A stretch of 64,000 nucleotides of DNA from JBFMCC01 sp037445635 (GTDB lineage Bacteria > Chloroflexota > Anaerolineae > Anaerolineales > Villigracilaceae), in assembly GCA_037445635.1 (NCBI GenBank), contig JBBIKC010000011.1:12837-76836 (forward strand). Direction: 5' to 3'. Positions 50,287-58,000 of this stretch are shown here, in pieces; position 1 is the stretch's first letter; every line of letters starts with the position of its first letter. The position numbers and the translations under genes are program-made. The notes below the pieces were generated by a model, which saw nothing but the letters and a program-made list of their open reading frames with translations, did not search any database and had not been told where the DNA came from.

Positions 50287-50331
50287 GGCAGCCAACCGCT
50301 TAAACGAAAGGTGGGCCCGGCAGGATTCGAA
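50287..50331. repeat. tRNA 3' end and flank, inner copy
   Basis: The intact partner of 50220-50264, reading into the tRNA gene at 50312. Confidence 0.75.
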
Positions 50332-50384
50332 CCTGCGACCAAGCGATTATGAGTCGCCTGCGCTAACCGCTGCGCCACGAGCCC
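50312..50384 (-). tRNA. tRNA with CAT anticodon, probably tRNA-Ile2 (lysidine-modified)
   Basis: Cloverleaf: acceptor GGGCTCG/CGGGCCC with one U-G pair, anticodon arm GCGACTCATAATCGC, T-arm GCAGGTTCGAATCCTGC. Anticodon CAT. The anticodon arm and variable region (GGCGACTCATAATCGCTTGG) are the same as I recall for E. coli tRNA-Ile2, which favours Ile2 over elongator Met. CCA is not encoded. Confidence 0.88.
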
Positions 50385-50387
50385 GGG

Positions 50388-50458
50388 ACGGTTGAAGGTT
50401 GAAAGTTGAGGGTCGAATAACTTTCTTCGCCATTCAACCTGTAACCTTCAACCGGGAG
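50388..50458. repeat. Short-word repeat island (GTTGAAGGTTGAAAG words) between tRNAs
   Basis: GGTTGAAGGTTGAAAGTTGA on the left and its complement CATTCAACCTGTAACCTTCA on the right can form a hairpin between two tRNA genes. Confidence 0.65.
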
Positions 50459-50460
50459 AG

Positions 50461-50532
50461 AGCGGGAGACGGGATTCGAACCCGCGCATATCAGCTTGGA
50501 AGGCTGACGCCTTACCGCTTGGCGACTCCCGC
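50461..50532 (-). tRNA. tRNA-Gly (TCC)
   Basis: Cloverleaf with acceptor GCGGGAG/CTCCCGC, anticodon arm TCAGCCTTCCAAGCTGA, T-arm GCGGGTTCGAATCCCGT. Anticodon TCC. Probably transcribed together with the next tRNA from the promoter at 50542-50570. CCA not encoded. Confidence 0.93.
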
Positions 50533-50541
50533 ATTGCCTGC

Positions 50542-50570
50542 ATTGTACCGTGACGATGAGAGGCGGTCAA
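50542..50570 (-). promoter_or_regulatory. Promoter of the tRNA-Gly/tRNA-Ile unit
   Basis: TTGACC, 17-base spacer, TACAAT on the minus strand, ten bases before the 5' end of tRNA-Gly. Confidence 0.75.
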
Positions 50571-50763
50571 GGAAACGCGCTTCCTCACGCGGAGAACAGT
50601 ATGGTCTTCTCAAAGTCGCTTGACGAATCCCCGTCTTGGTAGTGCGGCCTTATCGCGAATTGCGCGAACGCTTGAGAAAATTCGTGTATTTCGCTCTTTT
50701 CGCGCCATTTGCGTTGAGAAATGCCTGACTTTGAGAAAGCCATACGGAGAACAGGCAAAAGGA

Positions 50764-50791
50764 TTGACAGCCTCCGTTTTCGGCGTATAAT
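50764..50791 (+). promoter_or_regulatory. Consensus sigma-70 promoter of the T-box leader
   Basis: TTGACA, 16-base spacer, TATAAT; both hexamers perfect. Transcription should begin near 50798, giving a leader of almost 380 bases up to the T-box terminator. Confidence 0.85.
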
Positions 50792-50797
50792 TCCGCC

Positions 50798-51176
50798 CAA
50801 TAAAAACGCTGACGAGGACGAGTACGCGTCGCACGACGGTTCAGAGAGCAGGCGTTTGGTGAAAATCCTGCCCGAGACGGCGGCGCCGAATGGACCTCCG
50901 AGTTGCAGGGCGAAATTAGTCTGGTAGTCGGCTAGTCCACTAGTTCGATGGTCAGACGGAGAGTATCCCGAGCCGGAACTGCCACCGTTATCAAGGCAAA
51001 GTCCCTTAGTCATCTGTGACCATAAGACAACAGACTGCCGACTAGCGGACTAAACAGAGTGAGGCTGGCTCCTTCCCGTTGCATCACCAACGGGAATTTT
51101 TGTTAAGCCAATATCAGCCTAATTTGGGTGGCACCACGGATTCGACGTCCGTCCCATGTTTGGGATGGACGTTTTT
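50798..51176 (+). ncRNA. Tryptophan T-box riboswitch leader
   Basis: The T-box core TTTGGGTGGCACCACGG (51123-51139) is followed by a terminator, ACGTCCGTCCCA / TGGGATGGACGT (51145-51172), with a T-run; the T-box can pair into the competing antiterminator. Upstream, AGAGAGCAGG...GGTGAAAATCCTGC is stem I, and GCCGAATGGACCTCC carries the specifier UGG at 50891-50893, which selects tRNA-Trp. Uncharged tRNA-Trp would stabilise the antiterminator and turn on the downstream ORF and trpB. Another terminator-like hairpin lies at 51073-51101. Confidence 0.88.
51073..51101 (+). terminator. Hairpin with T-run inside the T-box leader
   Basis: TTCCCGTTG / CAACGGGAA, 9-bp stem, six-base loop, then TTTTT. 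Either stem III of the T-box leader or an extra intrinsic terminator upstream of the T-box switch. Confidence 0.55.
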
Positions 51177-51196
51177 GTTTTGAAAAGGAGAAGAAC

Positions 51197-51358
51197 ATGA
51201 ATGCGAAAAAGCAGGAAGAAAAACGGGGTCCGATCCAGGAACGCGAGTGCAATCCCGCCGACGACAGCGGTGTCACCCCGGCCGAGGTCGTTTTGACGGA
51301 ACAGCGCGCGGACGACCGCGAAGGCATCGAAACGGCGGCCCGCCTGTTCGTCCCGTAG
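51197..51358 (+). CDS. Small 53-residue ORF under T-box control
   Basis: MNAKKQEEKRGPIQERECN-start, charged, with a central PADDSGVTPAEVVLTEQRAD and one Cys; no Trp codon, so it is not a classical attenuator peptide. AAGGAG stands seven bases before the ATG, the first ribosome site after the T-box terminator. I do not recognise a family. It lies 107 bases before trpB in the same direction. Real gene status needs homologues; codon usage looks like neighbouring genes. Confidence 0.5.
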   Translation: MNAKKQEEKRGPIQERECNPADDSGVTPAEVVLTEQRADDREGIETAARLFVP

Positions 51359-51465
51359 GAGGCGAGAAGATGTTTGCCCGCGCCTCGTTCCATCCACCTT
51401 GAAGTGCTTTTGCCGTTGCCGATTGATCCGTCAATATCAACCAACTATCAAACAAGGAGACCAAA

Positions 51466-52839
51466 ATGTCCGACCAAACCCGTTTTCTTTTGTCCGAAGC
51501 CGACCTGCCGAAATCCTGGTACAACATCAACGCCGACAGCCCGGTCGCGCCGAACCCGGTCCTGCGTCCCGATACGCTGGAGCCGGTCACGCCCGATTTC
51601 CTCAGCGTGCTGTTCCCGATGGAGTTGATCCTGCAGGAGGTGAGCCAGGAACGCTACATTCAGATTCCCGATGAAGTACGCGAGATCTACAAACTTTACC
51701 GGCCCACCCCGATGATCCGCGCCCGGCGGCTGGAGAAGGCACTCGACACGACCGCTCACATTTACTACAAATACGAGGGAGTTTCCCCGGCCGGCAGTCA
51801 CAAGCCGAACACGGCCATTCCACAGGCCTTTTACAACAAGGCCGCCGGGACGAAGGCCCTGACCACCGAGACCGGCGCGGGACAGTGGGGCTCCGCGCTT
51901 GCAATGGCATGTAATTTCTTCGGGCTTGCGCTCGAAGTGTATATGGTCAAGGTCTCTTACCGGCAGAAACCATACCGCCGCGTGTTGATGGAGACCTTCG
52001 GCGCGCAGGTGTTTGCCAGTCCCACCGACCGTACGAATTACGGGCGCTCGATTCTGGCCGCGGACCCGGAAAGCCCCGGCTCGCTTGGCATTGCCATCTC
52101 GGAGGCGGTGGAGGTGGCCGCCACCTCCGGCGGGGCGAAGAAGTACAGCCTCGGCTCTGTGCTCAATCACGTACTGATGCACCAGTCCGTGATCGGCGAA
52201 GAGTCTCTCAAACAGATGGATATGGCGGGAGAATATCCGGATGTGGTCATCGGCTGCGTGGGCGGCGGCTCGAATTTCGCCGGGCTGGCTTATCCCTTCC
52301 TGCGCGAGAATCTGAAAAATGGGAAGCGCGCCCGCCTGCTGGCCGTGGAGCCGACCGCCGCGCCGTCGTTGACGAAAGGCGAATACACCTTCGACTATGG
52401 CGATACGGCCAGAATGGCCCCGGTGGTCAAGATGTACACGCTGGGACATTCGTTCGTCCCGCCCGGAATCCACGCTGGCGGACTGCGCTATCATGGCATG
52501 GCACCCAGCCTGTCCGCGTTCGTGGACGCGGGCCTGATCGAAGCCGTGGCTGTTCCCCAGAGGGCGACCTTCGAGGCGGCGGTGCAGTTTGCCAATGCCG
52601 AGGGCATTATCCCCGCGCCCGAATCGGCGCACGCCATCCGCGCCGCCATTGACGAGGCGCTGGACGCCAAAAAGAAGGGCGAGAAGCGTGTCATCCTGTT
52701 CAACCTGTCCGGGCATGGTCACTTCGATCTGGGCGCGTACGAGAAGCACCTGCGCGGTGAACTGGAGGATTACGAGTATCCTGCCGAGGCCGTGAAGGAA
52801 GCGATGAAGGATCTGCCCAAGGTAGAAACGCCCGCCTGA
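51466..52839 (+). CDS. trpB: Tryptophan synthase beta chain, TrpB2 type
   Basis: PLP enzyme joining indole and serine; 457 residues, longer than TrpB1 as expected for TrpB2. N-terminal LPKSWYNINADSP and RPTPMIRARRLEKAL are TrpB2 features. The PLP lysine is in GSHKPNTAIPQAF and the phosphate loop is CVGGGSNFAG near residue 265. No trpA is next to it, consistent with the stand-alone TrpB2 group that salvages indole or serves as a second synthase. AAGGAG precedes the ATG, and a Trp T-box controls it. Confidence 0.95.
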   Translation: MSDQTRFLLSEADLPKSWYNINADSPVAPNPVLRPDTLEPVTPDFLSVLFPMELILQEVSQERYIQIPDEVREIYKLYRPTPMIRARRLEKALDTTAHIYYKYEGVSPAGSHKPNTAIPQAFYNKAAGTKALTTETGAGQWGSALAMACNFFGLALEVYMVKVSYRQKPYRRVLMETFGAQVFASPTDRTNYGRSILAADPESPGSLGIAISEAVEVAATSGGAKKYSLGSVLNHVLMHQSVIGEESLKQMDMAGEYPDVVIGCVGGGSNFAGLAYPFLRENLKNGKRARLLAVEPTAAPSLTKGEYTFDYGDTARMAPVVKMYTLGHSFVPPGIHAGGLRYHGMAPSLSAFVDAGLIEAVAVPQRATFEAAVQFANAEGIIPAPESAHAIRAAIDEALDAKKKGEKRVILFNLSGHGHFDLGAYEKHLRGELEDYEYPAEAVKEAMKDLPKVETPA

Positions 52840-52871
52840 CGATTCGCAATTCGGAGTTTCTCCTCCTCACC

Positions 52872-52900
52872 GAAGAGGCCCGGTTACCCCGGGCCTCTTC
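52872..52900 (+). terminator. Terminator after trpB
   Basis: GAAGAGGCCCGG / CCGGGCCTCTTC, 12-bp perfect stem with a five-base loop, followed by ATGTTTATT. Confidence 0.7.
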
Positions 52901-53005
52901 ATGTTTATTAAAAGTTCGACCAGTTCAAACCGCCGGGAACGGCGCTGTAAGCATTGGGATAAAGGTGTAAAATGGAAAAAAACAATCATCCCCGGTGGAG
53001 GAATC

Positions 53006-54496
53006 ATGGCAACCAAGGACTTTCGCAAGGAAAAAGATTCGCTGGGCGAGGTGCAGGTGCCGGCTTCGGCGTATTACGGCGCGCAGACCCAGCGCGCGGT
53101 GGACAACTTCCCGATCAGCGGACTGCGCCCCTGGCGCGCCTTCATCTGGTCGGTGGCGGCGATCAAACGCGCCGCGGCGCTCGTGAACTACGACCTCGGT
53201 CTGTTCAACGACCGCGAAGTGGACGGGAAACATTTCACCGCGAAGCAGTTATCCGAGTCCATCGCGCAGGCGGCGGCGGAAGTGATGGACGGCAAATGGG
53301 ACAGCGAATTCGTCGTTGACCCGTTCCAGGCGGGCGCGGGGACGAGCCATAACATGAATGCCAACGAGGTCATCGCCAACCGCGCCACGCAGATTCTGGG
53401 CGGTGAGATCGGCAAGTATTACGTTCATCCGAATGATCACGTCAACATGGCGCAATCAACCAACGATGTGATTCCAACTTCAATTCGTCTCGGCGCATTG
53501 TGGCGCGCCGACGAGTTGCTGGCGGCGTTGAAGAATCTGCAATCTGCATTGGAAGCAAAAGCAAAAGAGTTCGACGGCATCGTCAAGTCGGGGCGCACGC
53601 ATTTGCAGGACGCGGTGCCGGTGCGGCTGGGCCAGGAATTCGCCGCGTACGCCAAAGCGGTCGAGCGCGACGCGGAACGCGTGCGCCGCTCCGCGGAGGG
53701 ACTGAGGCGGCTTGGGATCGGCGGCACAGCCGTCGGGTCCGGGCTGAACGCTCACCCCGAGTATCATGCGCGCATGGTGAAGAAACTGTCCGAGTTGACC
53801 GGCTTGCAGTTGGTCGAGTCGGATAACCTGTTCGAGTCGATGCAGTCCATGGCGGACGCGGCGGACTTCTCCGCCTCGCTGCGCGTCCTGGCATTGACCC
53901 TGATCCGCATCGCCAACGATTTCCGCCTGCTTTCCTCCGGGCCGTCGACCGGGTTCGATGAAATCCGCCTGCCCGCGGTCCAGCCGGGTTCTTCGATTAT
54001 GCCGGGCAAAGTCAACCCTGTGCTGGCGGAGATGCTGGACCAGGCCATGTTCCACGTCATCGGCTGTGACACGACCGTGGCGATGGCCGCGCAGGCGGGA
54101 CAGTTGGAATTGAACGTGATGATGCCGATTCTGGCGCACAACCTGTTCGAGATGATGCAGGTGGTGATCGGCTCGTTGACCGCGTTCACCGAACGCGCCG
54201 TGAAAGGCGTGACCGCCAATCGCGAGAAAGCCGAGGGCTGGCTGGCGAAGAATGCCATCGTGGTGACCGCGTTGAATCCCGTGATCGGTTACGTGCAGGG
54301 CGCGGCGCTGGTGAAGGAGGCGCTGGCGAACAACGCCTCGATTCGCGAGTTGGCGATGGAGAAGGCGCGCGCGGGTTTGCTCAAGCACCGCGACGAAGAC
54401 CGCCCGGTGACTGCGGCCGAGATCGAGTCCGCGCTGGGCGATTTACGAAAGTTGACCGAGGGTGGGATTGTGGGAGGTGGAGGGGGAGGAGGATAG
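53006..54496 (+). CDS. aspA: Aspartate ammonia-lyase (aspartase/fumarase superfamily)
   Basis: Reversibly deaminates L-aspartate to fumarate; 496 residues. N-terminus LGEVQVPASAYYGAQTQRAVDNFPISG, GAGTSHNMNANEVIANRA, SGRTHLQDAVPVRLGQEF, GTAVGSGLNAHPEY and the superfamily signature GSSIMPGKVNP are present. The residues DTTVAMAAQAGQLELNVMMP match aspartase better than class II fumarase, but fumarase cannot be ruled out. ATG at 53006 with GGAGG. The C-terminus is a poly-Gly tail (GGIVGGGGGGG) outside the fold. Confidence 0.85.
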   Translation: MATKDFRKEKDSLGEVQVPASAYYGAQTQRAVDNFPISGLRPWRAFIWSVAAIKRAAALVNYDLGLFNDREVDGKHFTAKQLSESIAQAAAEVMDGKWDSEFVVDPFQAGAGTSHNMNANEVIANRATQILGGEIGKYYVHPNDHVNMAQSTNDVIPTSIRLGALWRADELLAALKNLQSALEAKAKEFDGIVKSGRTHLQDAVPVRLGQEFAAYAKAVERDAERVRRSAEGLRRLGIGGTAVGSGLNAHPEYHARMVKKLSELTGLQLVESDNLFESMQSMADAADFSASLRVLALTLIRIANDFRLLSSGPSTGFDEIRLPAVQPGSSIMPGKVNPVLAEMLDQAMFHVIGCDTTVAMAAQAGQLELNVMMPILAHNLFEMMQVVIGSLTAFTERAVKGVTANREKAEGWLAKNAIVVTALNPVIGYVQGAALVKEALANNASIRELAMEKARAGLLKHRDEDRPVTAAEIESALGDLRKLTEGGIVGGGGGGG

Positions 54497-54572
54497 AGGG
54501 GACAAGGGGGATTGTTTCCAAATCCAAACGCTTGGGTGTATACTACCCGCTATCCCATTCCGGAGGCTGGAT

Positions 54573-55478
54573 ATGAAGCGTGCAGTCAGCATCAGCATCG
54601 GCTCGTCGAAGCGCAACAAGGCTGTGGAAGTGACCCTGCTGGGTGAAAAGGTCAGCATCGAACGCATCGGTACGGACGGCGATATGGAAGCCGCCGCGCT
54701 CAAATACAAAGAGATGGATGGAATCGTGGATGCCTTCGGCGTCGGCGGCGCGGACTTGGGCGCACTGGTGGATGGAAAGTGGTACCCGTTCTACTCGGTG
54801 AGGCCGATGGTGCGCTTCGTCAAGAAGACCCCGCTGGTGGACGGCGGCGGGTTGAAGAACACGCTGGAAAACAAGGCCGCCGCGTTCCTGGAAAGTCACA
54901 TCAAGAAATACCTGGACGAGCATGGCCGCAAGGTCCTGGTCACCGTCGGCGTGGACCGCTGGGGACTCTCCAGGTGTTTCGCGGACGCCGGGTACGAAAC
55001 GGTCTTCGGCGACCTGATGTTCGGTCTCGATATTCCGATTGCCATTCACAAACTTTCCAGCCTCAAAACCCTGGCCGCCCTGTTGATGCCCATCGCGGGA
55101 CGCCTGCCGTTCGAGTGGGTCTATCCCACCGGCGAGAAGCAGGAGAAGCGCACGCCCAAATGGGGCAAGTATTACGACTGGGCGACCGTCGTCGCGGGCG
55201 ACTGTCATTACATCAAACGTTTCATGCCCGACGACATGCGCGGCAAGGTCGTTGTGACGAACACCACCACGCCCGAGGATGTGGAAACGTTCAGGAAGGC
55301 CGGTGTGAAATACCTCGTCACCACCACGCCGGTGCTGGAAGGCCGTTCGTTCGGGACGAATATGATGGAGGCCGCACTGGTGGCGGTCTCCGGCAAGGGA
55401 CGTCCGCTCACCTGGCCCGAGTACGATGAATTGTTGAACAAACTCGGCTTCGAGCCGCAGTTGCAGGAACTCAATTGA
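54573..55478 (+). CDS. Quinate 5-dehydrogenase-like protein
   Basis: A 301-residue protein with the N-terminus KRAVSISIGSSKRNKAVEV, a GTDGD motif near residue 33, DGIVDAFGVGGADL near 50 and NTTTPEDVETFRKAGVKYLV near 230. Chloroflexota and Deinococcus-Thermus homologues are annotated as quinate 5-dehydrogenase, on thin evidence; I see no clear Rossmann GxGxxG. CGGAGG precedes the ATG. It follows aspA and precedes a nucleotidyltransferase gene. Confidence 0.65.
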   Translation: MKRAVSISIGSSKRNKAVEVTLLGEKVSIERIGTDGDMEAAALKYKEMDGIVDAFGVGGADLGALVDGKWYPFYSVRPMVRFVKKTPLVDGGGLKNTLENKAAAFLESHIKKYLDEHGRKVLVTVGVDRWGLSRCFADAGYETVFGDLMFGLDIPIAIHKLSSLKTLAALLMPIAGRLPFEWVYPTGEKQEKRTPKWGKYYDWATVVAGDCHYIKRFMPDDMRGKVVVTNTTTPEDVETFRKAGVKYLVTTTPVLEGRSFGTNMMEAALVAVSGKGRPLTWPEYDELLNKLGFEPQLQELN

Positions 55479-55515
55479 ATGGCTCTCTGGTATTTGATGG
55501 GGTCGCCCATTTGTC

Positions 55516-55585
55516 ATCACTGAGATCACAAGCCCACAGAAAAACCAAAAGAAAAATCTCCGTGATCTCCGTGTGCTCTGTGGTA
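55516..55585. repeat. Short-word repeat island (GATCACAG / CTCCGTGATCTCCGTG words)
   Basis: ACTGAGATCACAAGCCCACAG-type words face CTCCGTGATCTCCGTGTGCT words in inverted order, in the gap between the quinate-dehydrogenase-like and nucleotidyltransferase genes. The rest of the gap to 55712 holds a GC-rich stretch and the ribosome site TCTGGAGG. Confidence 0.55.
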
Positions 55586-55712
55586 AATTGGGTTTCGCCC
55601 CACTTAATCCCAAAGAACCAGTTAAATCGTCATTGCTGGCCCCATCGCGCTGAGCGGAGGACAAAGTCCGAAGACGAAGCGGGGCTTGCCACGAAACTAT
55701 TCTGGAGGTTTT

Positions 55713-56600
55713 ATGGACGCAATCGTAATCGCAGGTGGAATTCCCAGCCCCGAAGATCCGCTCTACACCTTCGTCAAAGGTGACGCGAAAGCCCTCGTGG
55801 ACGTGGCCGGCAAGCCAATGATCCAGTGGGTGTTCGACGCGCTGGACGACGCGAAGCACGTGGATAACATCATTCTGGTCGGTCTCACACCCAAAAGCGG
55901 ATTGACCAGCCGGAAGCCCGTCCACTACATCCCCAACCAGGGACGCATGCTCGCCAACATCGTGGCGGGCGTGAACAAGGCCATCCAGTTGAATAAGAAA
56001 ACCGAATACGTGCTGGTCGTCTCATCCGATATTCCCGCGTTGCAGGGCGACATGGTGGACTGGCTGGTGGACACTTGCATGCAAACCAAAGACGACCTCT
56101 ATTACGGCGTCTGTCCGCGCGAGGTGATGGAGAAGCGCTTCCCCGAATCGAAGCGCACTTACACCCGCCTCAAGGACATGGAGGTCTGCGGCGCGGACAT
56201 CAACATCACCCACGTCCGCATGGCCACCGAGCACCTCGATTTGTGGGAGCAGTTGATCGGCAATCGCAAGAGTCCCTTGCGGCAGGCGTCTATCGTCGGC
56301 TGGGACCTGGTCTGGAAGATCTTTGTTACCCACAGCCTTGGGCTGGACGAACTGGTGGAGCATGTTTCCGAACGGCTGGGAATCAAAGGCCGCGTTATCG
56401 TTTGGAACCGTGCCGAGCCGTGCATGGATGTGGACAAGCCGCACCAGCTCGAAATCCTGCGCAAGGACCTGGCCCGCCGCGAACGCCGGGCGGTGCGGGC
56501 GCGCAAGGTCGCGGCCGAACCGGTCACAGCCAAAGTGCGCGGCCGCAAATTGCCGAATCTCTCCAAGTCCAAATCTGCCAAAGCCAGAAAGACCAAATGA
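55713..56600 (+). CDS. MobA/IspD-like nucleotidyltransferase family protein
   Basis: A 295-residue NTP-transferase-fold protein. IVIAGGIPSPEDPLY at the N-terminus replaces the usual LAGGxxxRmG, KALVDVAGKPMIQWVFDAL carries the conserved Lys, and VLVVSSDIPALQG supplies the metal-binding Asp. The C-terminal 45 residues are a basic tail (RRERRAVRARKVAAE, SKSKSAKARK). Activated-alcohol or sugar nucleotidyl transfer is likely but the substrate is unknown. It shares ATGA with the PAP2 phosphatase gene, suggesting a lipid-linked pathway. Confidence 0.8.
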   Translation: MDAIVIAGGIPSPEDPLYTFVKGDAKALVDVAGKPMIQWVFDALDDAKHVDNIILVGLTPKSGLTSRKPVHYIPNQGRMLANIVAGVNKAIQLNKKTEYVLVVSSDIPALQGDMVDWLVDTCMQTKDDLYYGVCPREVMEKRFPESKRTYTRLKDMEVCGADINITHVRMATEHLDLWEQLIGNRKSPLRQASIVGWDLVWKIFVTHSLGLDELVEHVSERLGIKGRVIVWNRAEPCMDVDKPHQLEILRKDLARRERRAVRARKVAAEPVTAKVRGRKLPNLSKSKSAKARKTK

Positions 56601-57142
56601 GTTTACGCCCCATCCTGGAACTGGATGCCCGCCTCTCCGACCGCCTGCGCGTGGCCGAGAAGCCGGGCCTGCTTCGCACCGTTTCCGTCTTTCTCGCTCA
56701 CTCCGGCGACTCGTGGTTCTGGGGCCTGGGCTTGATCCTGCTCTGGCGGCTGGGCGACGCGGGCTGGAAACGATGGGCGCTGGTCATGTTTGCGGGTATT
56801 GCTGTGTTGGCCGTCATCGTGATGAGCATCAAGTTCATCGTCCGCCGCCGCAGGCCGGAGGGAGAATGGGGAAGCATCTACCGCAACACCGATCCGCACT
56901 CGTTTCCATCGGGTCACGCGGCGCGGTCGTTCATGATCGCGGTGCTGGCAATCGGCCTCGGCCCCGGCTGGGCGGGACTCCTGCTCGCGGTCTGGGCGCC
57001 GTTTGTGGCGCTGGCGCGTGTGTCCATGGGCGTGCATTACGTCTCCGATATTGTAGCCGGCGCGCTGCTGGGTATCGTTGTCGGACTGATTGGATTGTCG
57101 TTTTACGAACCCCTCTTTGCATGGCTGGGTCTCGCTTTGTAA
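56597..57142 (+). CDS. PAP2-family membrane phosphatase
   Basis: A 181-residue lipid phosphatase of the PAP2 type with five or six helices. The three motifs are KFIVRRRRPEG (KX6RP), PSGHAARS and RVSMGVHYVSDI (SRX5HX3D-like). It could dephosphorylate phosphatidic acid, undecaprenyl diphosphate or an inositol-phosphate lipid. It overlaps the nucleotidyltransferase stop by four bases; the combination resembles CDP-alcohol phospholipid pathways, though no CDP-alcohol phosphatidyltransferase gene is here. Confidence 0.9.
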   Translation: MSLRPILELDARLSDRLRVAEKPGLLRTVSVFLAHSGDSWFWGLGLILLWRLGDAGWKRWALVMFAGIAVLAVIVMSIKFIVRRRRPEGEWGSIYRNTDPHSFPSGHAARSFMIAVLAIGLGPGWAGLLLAVWAPFVALARVSMGVHYVSDIVAGALLGIVVGLIGLSFYEPLFAWLGLAL

Positions 57143-57168
57143 ACATGACTCACCCCGAATTTAATCTT

Positions 57169-57259
57169 TAGCCACAGATTTACACAAATTTGGCCGGCTC
57201 CTCGCTTTGGAGTCGGCCAAAAAATTTAAAATCCGTGATAATCCGTGTAATCTGTGGCG
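57169..57259. repeat. Short-word repeat island (GCCACAGATTTACAC words) with internal terminator
   Basis: AGCCACAGATTTACACAAAT on the left and its partner AATCCGTGTAATCTGTGGCG on the right are inverted. Between them lies a 13-bp stem TTTGGCCGGCTCC / GGAGTCGGCCAAA (57189-57221) flanked by A and T tracts, usable as a terminator for both convergent genes. Confidence 0.7.
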
Positions 57260-57287
57260 AATTTCTTAAGTTTGGGGTTGATCATGT

Positions 57288-57962
57288 TTATGGGATGTTG
57301 ACGATCATCCCCGTCAGGTGCGCGGCGCGGGGACTGGCGAGAAACAGTACCGCCCGTATCAGGTCCGACGGGACGGTGGCTTCCGCGTTCTGATATTTGG
57401 CGATGCCCTTGCCCACCGCATGGACGCGCACGCCATGCGTGTACAACTCACGCGCCGCCTGGCGGGTAAGACCGATGATGCCCATCTGGCTGGAGACGTA
57501 GGCGGCGCGGTCCAGCGCGCCGGTCTGGCCGGTGAGCGAGAGCAGGTTGATGATCACACCCCCGCCCTGTTCGCGCATGACGCGTGCTGCGGATTGCAGC
57601 ATCAGGAAGGAGCCGGTCAGGTTGACGTCCATCGTGCGGTGCCAATCCCACTCGTCCATGTCGAGCAGGGGCATGTGCGGTTCGACGTAGGCGTGGTTGA
57701 CCAGAACGTCCACGCGCCCCCAGTCCTCGATGACGCGGTTGATCAGGGCCTGGGCCGCCATTTTCTTCGCCACGTCCTCCACGTAGGCCTTCATGGTGTA
57801 GCCTTTCTTGCTCAGTTCCTTGACCATGTCCCCTACGTTGTTTGGAGCGATGTCGTTGGCGGCCACGAAGGCGCCGTTGGCGGCAAAGGCTTCGGCAAGT
57901 TCACGGCCCGTGCCTCTGCCGGCGCCGGTCACGATTACAACCAGGGGTTTTGAGACTGCCAT
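57288..57962 (-). CDS. Short-chain dehydrogenase/reductase-like protein lacking the catalytic lysine
   Basis: A 224-residue classical SDR fold. Cofactor loop VTGAGRGTGRELAEAF, then VNHAYVEP where NNAG is usual, the Ser in INLLSLTGQTG, and the active-site stretch AAYVSSQMGIIGLT, in which the expected Lys of YxxxK is Gln. The C-terminus stops at LTGMIVNIP, earlier than in most SDRs. It may be a non-catalytic or altered enzyme. It is monocistronic, convergent with the PAP2 gene. Confidence 0.82.
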   Translation of the reverse strand: MAVSKPLVVIVTGAGRGTGRELAEAFAANGAFVAANDIAPNNVGDMVKELSKKGYTMKAYVEDVAKKMAAQALINRVIEDWGRVDVLVNHAYVEPHMPLLDMDEWDWHRTMDVNLTGSFLMLQSAARVMREQGGGVIINLLSLTGQTGALDRAAYVSSQMGIIGLTRQAARELYTHGVRVHAVGKGIAKYQNAEATVPSDLIRAVLFLASPRAAHLTGMIVNIP

Positions 57963-58000
57963 GGGTGCCTCACTTCGGAGGAAGCGGCCTTCCGTCCGGT

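Noticed and set aside
50157..50378. 73-codon minus-strand frame
   Set aside because: It reads through the tRNA gene and its duplicated 3' end; it is an artefact of tRNA sequence.
50312..50384. Elongator tRNA-Met for the CAT anticodon
   Set aside because: Anticodon arm and variable region match tRNA-Ile2 better; elongator Met is kept as a minor alternative.
50585..51013. 142-codon minus-strand frame opposite the T-box leader
   Set aside because: Structured RNA leader explains the sequence; frame has no homology signal or start site.
53006..54496. Class II fumarase (fumC)
   Set aside because: The internal sequences around DTTVAMAAQAGQLELN and the N-terminal block resemble bacterial aspartase more closely, though the enzymes are homologous.
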